Assembly: GCA_963210315.1 (NCBI GenBank)
Contig: OY723310.1
Coordinates: 248,001 to 312,000 of the forward strand
Direction: 5' to 3'
DNA length: 64,000 nt
Origin: Rhynchopus euleeides
Lineage: Eukaryota > Euglenozoa > Diplonemea > Diplonemida > Diplonemidae
This document shows, piece after piece, positions 21,732 to 32,440 of this stretch. The translations under genes were made by a program, and so were the position numbers. Position 1 is the first letter of the stretch. The number at the start of each line of letters is the position of its first letter. Below the pieces are notes generated by a model. It was given only the letters and a program-made list of their open reading frames with translations, did not search any database and had not been told where the DNA came from.

Positions 21732-22879
21732 GGGGGGGTCAAATGGGGGTGACAAACACGATTTTTCAAAAAACCGGCGCAGAGGCCCCAAAGCCCCCGT
21801 AAACCCTCCAAACCCCCCCAGATCGGTCCGGAAACCCATCGAACCCCACTTTTCCACCATTCCGGGCACCTCAGGTGCCCGAATTGGGGTACCTAAATTT
21901 TGTGCCACCGTTTGGTACCGGACAGTGCCACTGTGTGGGAGGTTGGAAAAGAAAATGCCCCAACACACCACATCTGAGGGTTGCAATGCATGTTGCTTGC
22001 CAACCACGTCATCCGGTGGGTGTCAGGCGCTATGTAGGTGGCATGAGCCAGGTCTTCGATGTGTTCTGGCTTGTATATGTACCTCCCTGCCTGCGGCACA
22101 GGCACTGCCTTTGTCCCCCACACCAGCCACAGAGAGCGTATTGTACTCGGTCCACGGTTGCTGATTCATTGTGATGCGTTGTATCCTCGAGTGAACGTCA
22201 CACACTAGTGGCACCACCACCCGCCATCCGAGAGCTGTATTGACTTTGCGCCCTTCCGTTGCATTCACCTCGCCACGCATATTGCACCGTTCAGTACCAG
22301 TGCTCTTGGGTCAGGCAAAGTAGACCGCAGCAACTACCAATTCTGGCACAATGGGTACCACGACAGCGCACTTCGTGTGTTCCCGGAATGTACAGCTCGT
22401 GTTGCAACAGTCGTTGTCAACACATCCCGGTTGTGGAGCACTGCTGCACAGGAATCACACGACCATCTGGACTTGTTCCGTACCTACAGGCAGCCTCCCG
22501 GTGCATGGTGGCAGGGAGGTACATATACAAGCCAGAACTCATCGAAGACCTGGCTAATGCCACCTACATAGCGCCTGACACCCACCGGATGACGTGGTTG
22601 GCAAGCAACATGCATTGCAACCCTCAGATGTGGTGTGTTGGGGCATTTTCTTTTCCAACCTCCCACACAGTGGCACTGTCCGGTACCAAACGGTGGCACA
22701 AAATTTAGGTACCCCAATTCGGGCACCTGAGGTGCCCGGAATGGTGGAAAAGTGGGGTTCGATGGGTTTCCGGACCGATCTGGGGGGGTTTGGAGGGTTT
22801 ACGGGGGCTTTGGGGCCTCTGCGCCGGTTTTTTGAAAAATCGTGTTTGTCCACGTAAAAGGGTGGCATTTGACCCCCCC
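21732..22879 (+). mobile_element. E1 foldback element, copy 3 (subfamily A)
   Basis: 1148 bp, in the same orientation as copy 1 and almost identical to it; one visible difference is GGTCAGG for GGCCAGG in the centre. TA flanks are at 21730-21731 and 22880-22881, with long G-runs outside both. Confidence 0.9.
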
Positions 22880-22881
22880 TA

Positions 22882-23688
22882 GGGGGGGGGGGGGAGGGTC
22901 AGGTCATCCAGGTCTGCTTGTTGTAGCAGTTCGCGTGCGGAGGGGCTGGAGCGGGGAACAAAGAGACACAAATCCTGCTGTGAGTTCTGCGGTGTTTCCC
23001 CTCAGCCCCCCTTTCCAACCTTGCGTATTGCAAGTGGTAGTAAAAATGAAACACTATTGACACAGTCATTCAACAGGGGGCATGGAGAGGAGAGGTTGGT
23101 GAAACGCACACACCTCGACCTGTGAGGAGGTGAGATGTGGCACTGCAATTACGGCACTACGCGTGCCGTAAACTCAAATCGGACCTGCTTTCTCCGTGTT
23201 CCATTTCCTCCTTTATTGCATGAGGCCACAAAACTATTGGCCCCCGCTGGATCGTAAAGTGACAGCAAAACGAGACAACAAACGAATTACTGCCGAAAGT
23301 TGTTTTGTTGGAACGCAAGACCCTCAAAGAAAACACCACGGGTCAGATCGCCCTTCCTCCCTCGACCTCACGACTCCCCCACGCACCTACGGTGCTCAAA
23401 CGAGTTTGTGGGGTGGGGTCGGGTCGGGGACGGGGGAGCCACGACGTGATGGCGAACGTGGACAGTGAGCAGCAGCAATAGAGGGCACCGCCAGGTGGTG
23501 CTGACGAGCAACTGAAGGAGCAGATGTCACGTAATCCACCACCACCACGGGCAGACGGTGTCGTGACGGTGTACGTACGACCCATTCAGCACGACAACTG
23601 TAGTCGCCGGAGACTGCTCGAGTGGCACGGCACACCAGCAGAAGCGGGGGCGAACAGCACAGGTGTGGGACTGCGCTCGGTGTGTGCA
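22882..23688. other. intergenic, 3' of the NLR-like gene
   Basis: It contains a short dispersed motif at about 23246-23270 (TGGATCGTAAAGTGACAGCAA). No gene was recognised. Confidence 0.45.
23246..23270 (+). repeat. short dispersed motif R3, copy 1
   Basis: GCTGGATCGTAAAGTGACAG, also at 40801-40823 and 49191-49213 with one or two changes. It is preceded by C-rich sequence in each case. Confidence 0.55.
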
Positions 23689-26600
23689 CTAGCAATCAGC
23701 GGGAGCGCCACCTAGCAACCTGCATGCATGAGGTGGTGTCACAGTGTCGAGCCCTGTGCAGAGACGGGGAACAGGCACGACGGGCCCACTGCCGATCACA
23801 GCCGCCACACGCCAGGATGCTGCACAGACTCGGATCCTGTTGTCGTCACAAACGGCAATAATGTCAGATCCGCGTGACGTCACAGGCAACGTGCGCACCG
23901 ATGATGGGCTGTGGCCTTCAACCTTCTGCAACACCTCGCCAGTACATACATCCCAGACACGAACGATGCGGTCACGAGATCCTGAGACGATCTTTGATCC
24001 GTCTGGCGTGACAGCCACAGCGAAAACAGAGGAGGTATTCCCATGAAGTTTCTGCAACACCTTCCCTGTTGATGCATCCCAGACACGAACGGTGCTGTCG
24101 TAGGATCCTGAGATGATCTTCGATCCGTCTGGCGTGACAGCCACGGAGGTAACAGTGGAGGTATGTCCTTCAAGATTCTGCAACACCTTCCCTGTTGATG
24201 CATCCCAGACACAAACGCTGTTGTCGTAGGATGAGATGATCTTCGATCCGTCTGCCGTGACAGCCACGGAGGCAACAGGGTCGGTATGTCCTTCAAGATT
24301 CTGCAACACCTTCCCTGTTGATGCATCCCAGACACGAACGCTGTTGTCCTCGGATCCTGAGATGATCTTCGATCCGTCTGGCGTGACAGCCACGGAGGTA
24401 ACAGTGGAGGTATGTCCTTCAAGATTCTGCAACACCTTCCCTGTTGATGCATCCCAGACACGAACGCTCTTGTCGCCGGACCCTGAGATGATCTTCGATC
24501 CGTCTGGCGTGACAGCCACGGAGGTAACAAGGGAGGCATGTCCTTCAAGATTCTGCAACACCTTCCCTGTTGATGCATCCCAGACACGAACGCTCTTGTC
24601 CCAGGATCCTGAGATGATCTTCGATCCGTCTGGCGTGACAGCCACGGAGGTAACAGGGGAGGTATGTCCTTCAAGATTCTGCAACACCTTCCCTGTTGAT
24701 GCATCCCAGACACGAACGCTGTTGTCGTAGGATCCTGAGATTATCTTCGATCCGTCTGGCGTGACAGCCACGGAGGTAACAGGGGAGGTATGTCCTTCAA
24801 GATTCTGCAACACCTTCCCTGTTGATGCATCCCAGACACGAACGCTCTTGTCCCAGGATCCTGAGATGATCTTCGATCCGTCTGACGTGACAGCCACGGA
24901 GGTAACACGGTCGGTATGTCCTTCAAGATTCTGCAACACCTTCCCTGTTGATGCATCCCAGACACGAACGCTCTTGTCCCAGGATCCTGAGATGATCTTC
25001 GATCCGTCTGGCGTGACAGCCACGGAGGCAACAGGGTCGGTATGTCCTTCAAGATTCTGCAACACCTTCCCTGATGCATCCCAGACACGAACGCTGTTGT
25101 CGCAGGATCCTGAGATGATCTTCGATCCGTCTGACGTGACAGCCACGGAGGTAACACGGGAGGTATGTCCTTCAAGATTCTGCAACACCTTCGCTGTTGA
25201 TGCATCCCAGACACGAACGCTGTTGTCGTAGGATCCTGAGATGATCTTCGATCCGTCTGGCGTGACAGCCACGGAGGTAACACGGTCGGTATGTCCTTCA
25301 AGATTCTGCAACACCTTCCCTGATGCATCCCAGACACGAACGCTGTTGTCGAAGGATCCTGAGATGATCTTCGATCCGTCTGGCGTGACAGCCACGGAGG
25401 TAACAGTGGAGGTATGTCCTTCAAGATTCTGCAACACCTTCCCTGTTGATGCATCCCAGACACAAACGCTGTTGTCGTAGGATGAGATGATCTTCGATCC
25501 GTCTGCCGTGACAGCCACGGAGGCAACAGGGTCGGTATGTCCTTCAAGATTCTGCAACACCTTCCCTGTTGATGCATCCCAGACACGAACGCTGTTGTCC
25601 TCGGATCCTGAGATGATCTTCGATCCGTCTGGCGTGACAGCCACGGAGGTAACAGTGGAGGTATGTCCTTCAAGATTCTGCAACACCTTCCCTGTTGATG
25701 CATCCCAGACACGAACGCTCTTGTCCCAGGATCCTGAGATGATCTTCGATCCGTCTGACGTGACAGCCACGGAGGTAACACGGTCGGTATGTCCTTCAAG
25801 ATTCTGCAACACCTTCCCTGTTGATGCATCCCAGACACGAACGCTCTTGTCCCAGGATCCTGAGATGATCTTCGATCCGTCTGGCGTGACAGCCACGGAG
25901 GCAACAGGGTCGGTATGTCCTTCAAGATTCTGCAACACCTTCCCTGATGCATCCCAGACACGAACGCTGTTGTCGCAGGATCCTGAGATGATCTTCGATC
26001 CGTCTGACGTGACAGCCACGGAGGTAACACGGGAGGTATGTCCTTCAAGATTCTGCAACACCTTCGCTGTTGATGCATCCCAGACACGAACGCTGTTGTC
26101 GTAGGATCCTGAGATGATCTTCGATCCGTCTGGCGTGACAGCCACGGAGGTAACACGGTCGGTATGTCCTTCAAGATTCTGCAACACCTTCCCTGATGCA
26201 TCCCAGACACGAACGCTGTTGTCGAAGGATCCTGAGATGATCTTCGATCCGTCTGGCGTGACAGCCACGGAGGTAACACGGTCGGTATGTCCTTCAAGAT
26301 TCTGCAACACCTTCCCTGTTGATGCATCCCAGACACGAACGCTCTTGTCCTCGGATCCTGAGATGATCTTCGATCCGTCTGCCGTGACAGCCACGGAGGC
26401 AACAGTGGAGGTATGTCCTTCAAGATTCTGCAACACCTTCCCTGTTGATGCATCCCAGACACGAACGCTGTTGTCGGAGGATCCTGAGATGATCTTCGAT
26501 CCGTCTGGCGTGACAGCCACGGAGGTAACCTTGGAGGTGTGACCCAACAGAGGCGGGAGAGGGGCGCCGAAGGAGCAGCCTTCCCAGTTGGAGTCTGTGA

Positions 26601-28924
26601 GATGCGCTGATTCGATGAAAGCGTGCTCCAGCCAGCAGTTGTGGAAGCGGCTCCGGTACAGGACAGCCCCACACAGGCGGGCGTGGCGGAGATCGCTGTG
26701 CTGCACCAAGACACCTGTGAGATCGCAGTCGAAAATGTATCGCGTGCGCACAGCGAGTGCCATGGCGTTGGAAGTAGTCGCAAGGGATGCCGCGTCCCCA
26801 TCACCAGCGGGGCGACTCGCCAGGACCAGTGGCAGCAGCTCGGACGTCACCTTTGCATCCCGCACTTGGGCTCCACATGCGAGCACTGTGTCTGCAAAGT
26901 ACTGCAGCACATTCGGCGCATCCTGGCTGAAGGCCCTGCGCACCTTCGACCCAAGCGTGTCGGCCACACCGCCCTCCCGTGACAGCCGCCGTGCGACAAG
27001 GAACTCCCCAAGCGTCTTGTGCCGGAATGTAAACGCACTGCTGTCGTCCTCGAAGCTCTCCACACGGAACGGCAGCAGCCGGAACGCCTTGTTCGCCTCG
27101 TCACTGCCCACGTTGTCCTCCTTCAACAGGCGCGCCCGCTCTGTGCCCAGCACTCCCTGCCACGTCTGTGCCTCCAGCATTGCGCACGCAATCAGCTCCC
27201 CCACCCGCAGCACCTCCTCCACGCGCGCTGCAACGTCTGCCGTCAGCTTGCCCTCCGTCGTGCGCTCCCCAGCAGCAGCCGTCCCCTGGCACAACCCCAC
27301 CTCGACGTGCATCTGCAGGTACGCCTCGTACACCGCCACATCACTCAGGGCCTGCTGTGCGTGTGCACTGCCCGACGCCAGAGCGCCCCTCGCGTAGCAC
27401 GCCATGTGAAGCAGAAACGGGTTGCGCAGCTGCGACAGCACCTCCACTTCAACCCCTTTTTGTGGAGGAACTGCGTCCGACACCGGGCGCTCCAGCAGCG
27501 CTGTGCACTTGCCTGTCTGCCGAAGCGCCGCCTTCCGCCGCTCCAAGAACCCCGCCTCCTGTGACAACGCCACAAGCACGTCACGCAGCGGCACCGATGC
27601 CACTGCAGCATGCGGTGTGCCGCCTCTGCCTTCCAGCGCCAACAGCACCGCCTTCGCTGCAGCCTGCACACACCTGTAGTCGTGTCCCCTCACCCCGTTG
27701 TCTGTCGCACCACCCTCGGCAGCAGTCCCGCCCTCTGCCTGTTGGCCTCCTGCTGATGGTGCTCCTGTGTGTGCGACGTCACCACCAGCCAGCACCCACG
27801 CCCGCCCCACTATCGCCATCAGGGCTCGGTCCGTGAGCGGCACCGCTGAATCAGGTGCACCCCCGCATGTGTCGCCCACCGTGGCGGCTAGCTGCAGCTG
27901 ATGGTCCGCAGTGAAGCATGCGTCCACCCGCTGCTGCGCTGACTTCGCCACCTCTGCCGCACGCACCTTGCTGATGTACGTCTCTGCGTCATTCTGCGTG
28001 AAGGGCTGCATGTACAGCGACCTCGTTCCGTCGCCGCAGATCTGCGACGGTGTGTGTCCCACACTCTTCAGGTACTCGCCGCGTGTCGTCACGATCACAC
28101 TGCACTGCTTCGCACACCACGGGTGCAGCCGCAGCACCCCTTGCCCGTCACTGGCCTTGTACGCCACGTCCAAATCTTCCCGCGTCAGCCCCACCTCATC
28201 CAGCGAGTCCAGGATCACCACAACGTCGTACGCCCTGCTCAGGTAATCGAAGGCAGCCTCCTCCAGCCCGAAGGACTTCCGGATGAACTCGTCGATCCCG
28301 CCGCCTGTTGTGAAGGTGGACGCACCAATCGCCGGCAGCGCCACAAAGACAGGGAACACGGGCTTCTTTCTCTGTGCCGCCACCCCGTCTGCCTTCTCCT
28401 TCTCCTGCAGCAGGTGGCACAGAACCGCAACCGCCGCAGATGTCTTCCCGGTCCCTCCGTCCCCGAGCAGGCACAGCGGGTCCCGCGGCCTCTCCCTCGC
28501 CCTCGCCCCCTCCTCCCCGTGCCCGTCTGCCGCAAGCCACTCGTCCACCTCGTGCAGCAGCATCCTCGTCTCCGCCTCCGCCACATGTGTGTCGTCCCCG
28601 ACCCTGCCCTCCACGTAGCCGTCCAGGAACCCTGCGAAGAGCGACGCCGTGTGTTTCAGCACCTGCCGCACCGCCTCAACCTGGTCCGCCACATCATGCG
28701 ACTGTGTCTGCGCGCCGGTGCTGGTGTCGTGTTCGTCGTGCCCAGCCACCTCTTGCATCACAATCACGTCGAACGGCTGCCCCACCATCCGCAGCAGCGT
28801 CGGGGGCAGCTTCCACTGCACCCGGAACTCGATGTTGCTGTCGTACAGCAGCTCCGCCTCCTGCGGGAACACGCTTGCGAACCCCACCTCCGCCGCACCC
28901 TGCTTCGCCACAATCACAAAGAAC
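23689..28924 (-). pseudogene. NLR-like gene, 3' part: end of ADP-ribosyltransferase, NACHT, pentapeptide repeats, WD40 array
   Basis: This is the C-terminal 1745 codons of a gene split by a SINE. From the break it reads the last strands of an R-S-E-type ADP-ribosyltransferase domain, with the catalytic E-x-E (QEAE) just before LLYDSN. A STAND/NACHT ATPase follows: Walker A GDGGTGKTS, Walker B VVVILDSLDEV, and a winged-helix-like FTFRHKTLGEFLVARRL. Next come about five pentapeptide repeats (DLTGV, DLRHA, LCGAV type) and then 21 WD40 blades plus a degraded one. The open frame runs on into the SINE, so its apparent start (29133) is not a native start. STAND proteins oligomerise on ligand binding; WD40 arrays are their sensor. 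Transcription of this half without its promoter is doubtful. Confidence 0.85.
23850..26552 (-). repeat. near-identical WD40 coding repeats (about 21 x 123-126 bp)
   Basis: Each unit encodes about 42 residues of the form EGHT..V.SVAVT.DGSKIISGS.D.SVRVWDAS. The units are nearly identical except at a few fixed positions (the residue after SGS, N/K after D, and two or three residues after EGHT). Units 3-7 recur as units 10-14, and units 7-9 recur as 17-19, showing block duplication. Some units lack one or two codons. Confidence 0.95.
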
Positions 28925-29502
28925 TTCTCGGTGGCCGCTCCAAATGATGGGGTCGTGGGTTCAATCCCCACAGCGGCCTCCAAGGTCCTGGGTAAGACGT
29001 TAAACTGCCTGGGGGGGCCGTCCCCGGACCATGACGGGTGCCTGCACCAGGAGTCTAGCACGGCCGTGGTCCAGGGCATGACCGAAAACTGCTTGGGTAC
29101 CGAGGCTCCCCAGACCAGGAAGGGTGGAGACACCTGGAGTCTAAATAGTCACACCACGTCAGGCCAGACCTTCGCATTGCACTCCGCGAAGACTGCCACA
29201 CAGCCGCGGGGCAGGTGTGCAGCCTGTGGAAAACCTCGTACAGAAAAGGGTCGGCGACCGCCCGCCCCCAGTCTGAGAGGCATCAGCCGAATCTCGGTGG
29301 AGGCGGGCACAAAACAAAAGGGAGAGTCGTCACTGTGCATATCAGCACGGTCCCGCCCTCTGTGCCAGACCAACACACCACCAAAGGAAAAGAGGAAGAG
29401 GCGACGTAAGGCAATGCCTCCGTGCGGCCAGGAGAACACGAAATAGCGACCCCCTCAACGGGGAATGCTACGAGCACGGCCAAAAATCGTTCAAAATCGT
29501 TC
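28925..29502 (+). mobile_element. SINE with tRNA-like head and LINE-derived tail
   Basis: It is inserted in the NLR-like gene with a 6-bp target duplication (AAGAAC at 28919-28924 and 29503-29508). The 5' part carries a T-arm with a B-box match GGTTCAATCCC (28958-28968) and a 7-bp acceptor-like stem (28933-28939 with 28972-28978). The middle (about 28979-29249) is unique in the window. The last 253 bp (29250-29502) match the 3' end of the LINE fragment at 35825-36076 nearly base for base. It ends in ATCGTTCAAA repeats. This is the usual plan of a tRNA-headed SINE mobilised by a partner LINE. Confidence 0.85.
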
Positions 29503-29508
29503 AAGAAC

Positions 29509-30779
29509 GTCCCCGCCTTCCCGTACATGAAGGTCTTCGCCACATCCTGCTCCCGCGTCGTCGACGTGAAGGCGTTCCACACCACCGACGTACCCACTTT
29601 GTACTGCGCCGACACGTTCACGTTGATCCCGCGGAACACCGTGACCAGGCTCGGCCGCCGGCTCCGGATCAGTCGCGTCAGCTTCGTGATCAGCGGCTGG
29701 AACGTCTCAATAACGTGCAGCTGGTCCGGTGCCGGTTTAAGCTCGAACACGCTTCCAGCCTCAGACTCCCGCGCTTCCTTCGACAGCCCGATCGTCCGCA
29801 TCGCCTGGTTCATCCCGAAGTACAGTGCCGGCCGCACGCACTTCGCCCCGTGGTTCGTCAGCACATTCTCATCGGTGAAGTCTTTGTGGTACTCCTTGAC
29901 GATGGGTGCACCATCTGATTTGCACACAAGGTCGCCCGTTGCGGCGTCGATCTGGTAGTCAACGCAGTCGCAGGTGAAGAGGAACCCTGCACACAGATGC
30001 TCGAACCAGCCGTCCACCGCCATCCAGTCCTCGATCTCGTCTGGTGTTGCCTCCACACGCTGCAGCAGCCGCTGCACAACAAACCGCAGACCCAGCAGCA
30101 TGCTGTCGACGTGCTTTGCCCGGTACCCGAGATCCTGCCTTGGCACCTCCAGCAGCTGCACCAGCCACTCCAGCAGCGGTGTCTCGCAAGCCTTGTCGTT
30201 GTTCGTGAAGCATATCTTCCGCCCGTCCACGTGGTTCTGCAGCCGCTCGCTCGTCCTGTCCTTTTCTGCGGGATGGTGAGTACTGACCTCCTGTGAAGCC
30301 GCCCGAACCTGCGGCTGCTGCTGCGGTGCGTCCAATGCAGTGCGTGCTGCAGCAGTGGCAACACGCTCCATCAAGCACGCCCACTCGTCTGTGAGGAAGC
30401 GCTGCAGCCTGCTGGCCACCTCCGTCTGCATCTCCTTGACTTGCTCTCGGAGCGCCACCAGCAGCGCACTGCGCGTGCTTGCATCACAGTGCTGCAGCGC
30501 GTACCATACCGGTGTGCGCCCCTCGCCGTCGGGAACGCTGGCTGCCCCGCGCTCCACCAGAAACTCGACTGCTTCGACAGCACCGGGAACCCCCCTGCAC
30601 GCGAGCTGCAACACCTCGTGCAGCAGCGTCCGCCCGGTGTGTGGATCCGCCGCCTTCGCATCCGCCTTGTGCTCCTCCAGCAGCTGCCGCCACTTGCCCC
30701 CCTCCAGTGCCTCCTTCACTTCGCGTGTACTGCCCCACCACGGCCGCCTGTGCCCCTGCACACTCGCGCTCGCCCCCAT
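29509..30779 (-). pseudogene. NLR-like gene, 5' part: myristoylation signal, ankyrin-like, ADP-ribosyltransferase (truncated)
   Basis: It starts MGASASVQG at 30779, with Gly2 and Ser6 as in N-myristoylation signals, so membrane anchoring is likely. Residues about 45-105 resemble two ankyrin repeats (GRTLLHEVLQLA, GRTPVWYALQH). From about residue 320 there is an R-S-E ADP-ribosyltransferase fold: YFGMNQAMR, TVFRGI (Arg383) and AFTSTT (Ser406). The domain breaks at the SINE before its catalytic E-x-E strand. The frame then reads 73 codons of antisense SINE to a stop at 29283. Removing the 584 bp (SINE plus one target copy) would join this part in frame to 23689-28924, for an ancestral length of 2168 aa. 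The upstream Met at 30812 is less likely because homology and the lipidation signal begin at 30779. Confidence 0.85.
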
Positions 30780-31808
30780 CCCACCCACCGACCTGGGATG
30801 TGTTGTGCACACACCCCTTGCTCGTGTCGCTTTTCCAGTGTAACGTGTAATGTGTAGTGTCCACTGCCTGCATGATGTTGTGTCTCAATACGCTGTGCCA
30901 AAGGGATAGTGACAAGCCCCGATGCCGGGGGGAGGAGGGCAGGGCTCGCCCCAGCCAGAGTCCGGGGGGAGATCACATCGGCATGCAGGGCAGCACGCTG
31001 TGGGCACACTCGACCGCACCACCGACTGTGGCTTCCACCCGCTGGGGACACCCTCTGGCGCCACTGCGATGCTGTAGGGCATCCCACCCACAGCAGAGGT
31101 CGTTCGTCTACTTTGAAGTGCCGGAGCTGTGTTGCACGTCATTGCGGCGCGCGACGTGTGCCCCAACAGATGACCCGGGAGATGCCAACCTCCGATGCAG
31201 CGGCGGGCCAGGCGACGGGGCGCGGCAGTGTAGAGCTGCAGAGGAGCGCAGAGGGAGGCCAGGGGATGGGGTGTGAGGAAGAGGTTGCAGAAGGAGGCGT
31301 GCTGACCCAACCCCCTCGTCTAAGCCGTCGCTGTGCAAAACCGGGGACGCTGCCTGAGGATAGGGTGTGGGGGTGCGCAGGGGGGGGGGGGGGGCGACAG
31401 GCGTGCTTCTTTCTTCTCCACTTCTGCTGTGGAGCGATGCCCTATCGAAGTGCTGTGTGTGTGTATGTGCCCTTCTTGGCAGAGCACGGCGTGCTGAAGC
31501 ACAGAGAGACGGGGGGGGGGGGGGCGCTAACGCTACCTTTCAGGGGAGCCTGAGAATGGTGCCTGCGTGCTGGGCCTGAGACAGGACAGGACATGAGTGT
31601 GGCGGCATGGTGTCGGCTAGAAGGGCGGGGAAAGGGTAAGAGAACCCCACACAACACATACATGCACACAACTATCTGCTGGTGCGGCAGTGCAATACCC
31701 CCGCCCCCCCCAACCACTGCACACTGTGCACTGAGCAGCACGACAACCTCTGGACTTGCTGTGCTGCTGATCGTGGTGTGGATAGTTTCTGCAATAACGT
31801 CGGGGGCC
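30780..31808. other. gene-free stretch 5' of the NLR-like gene
   Basis: G-runs lie at 31380-31394 and 31511-31524. The small frames have no recognisable content. It presumably includes the NLR-like gene promoter. Confidence 0.45.
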
Positions 31809-32390
31809 CTACTTGGCCGCAGCAAGGGCAGCCCCAACAGCACGCCCCAGCATATCGTACCCCGCAGGGCTCATATGCACATAGTCATCGAACAACCGCT
31901 GCCTCTCCGCCACCGGCACCGCCATCAGGGAATCGTGGAAGTCCACAAGCAGCAGCCCCTGCACACGCGCCTCCTCGCGGATCCCTGCGTTCACCGCCTC
32001 ACGCTCAGCCGCCACCCCGTCTTCTGGGATGTCGGGGCTGAGGGGTGGGATCGTGACGGCGCAGACACGGGCGCCTCTGCCGGCACCCCAGGCGTAGAGC
32101 CGGCGCAGGTTCTGCAGCGTCTGGGCAGCGTCGCCCACACAGCCCAGCCGCGGCAGGTCGTTCGTGCCGGCGAGGATCGCGACGAAGTCCTCACCTCCGC
32201 CGGGCACCCGGGCCGCCTCCCCCACCAGCTGCGACGTGGTGTACCCCGGGAAGCCGTGCGCCTCGGCGCGCATGCCGTACTCAGCGCTGAGGGTGTCGGC
32301 GTAGGGGTGCTCCCCACAGCCGCCGAGGTGCCACCCCTGGGTGAGCGAATCCCCGAAGCAGAGCACGCGCCGCATGGCCTGCTTCGACAT
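31809..32390 (-). CDS. SGNH/GDSL-type hydrolase
   Basis: A 193-aa single-domain esterase/lipase-like enzyme. The sequence shows all four SGNH blocks: GDSLTQG (Ser15 nucleophile), Gly49 in HGFPGYTT, GTND (Asn77) and the DYVH block (Asp169, His172). No signal peptide is seen, so it should be cytosolic. The family hydrolyses acyl or acetyl esters; the substrate cannot be told. The second Met (residue 6, MRRVLCFGDS) is an alternative start. Only about 50 bp separate the ATG from the E1 copy 4 insertion, so the promoter must lie within or beyond the element. Confidence 0.85.
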   Translation of the reverse strand: MSKQAMRRVLCFGDSLTQGWHLGGCGEHPYADTLSAEYGMRAEAHGFPGYTTSQLVGEAARVPGGGEDFVAILAGTNDLPRLGCVGDAAQTLQNLRRLYAWGAGRGARVCAVTIPPLSPDIPEDGVAAEREAVNAGIREEARVQGLLLVDFHDSLMAVPVAERQRLFDDYVHMSPAGYDMLGRAVGAALAAAK

Positions 32391-32440
32391 CGCGCAGGCA
32401 CAGGGGTGGTGGGGCGGGGCGGGGGGGGGGGGGGGGGTTA

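Noticed and set aside
24236..26542. Plus-strand frames with CPSRFCNTFPVDASQTRTLLS repeats and a second minus frame with RCCRILKDIP repeats
   Set aside because: Shadow frames of the near-identical WD40 units.
28925..29133. N-terminal extension of the NACHT frame containing GIEPTT
   Set aside because: GIEPTT is the antisense of the tRNA T-arm of the SINE; a known artefact of reading tRNA-like DNA as protein.
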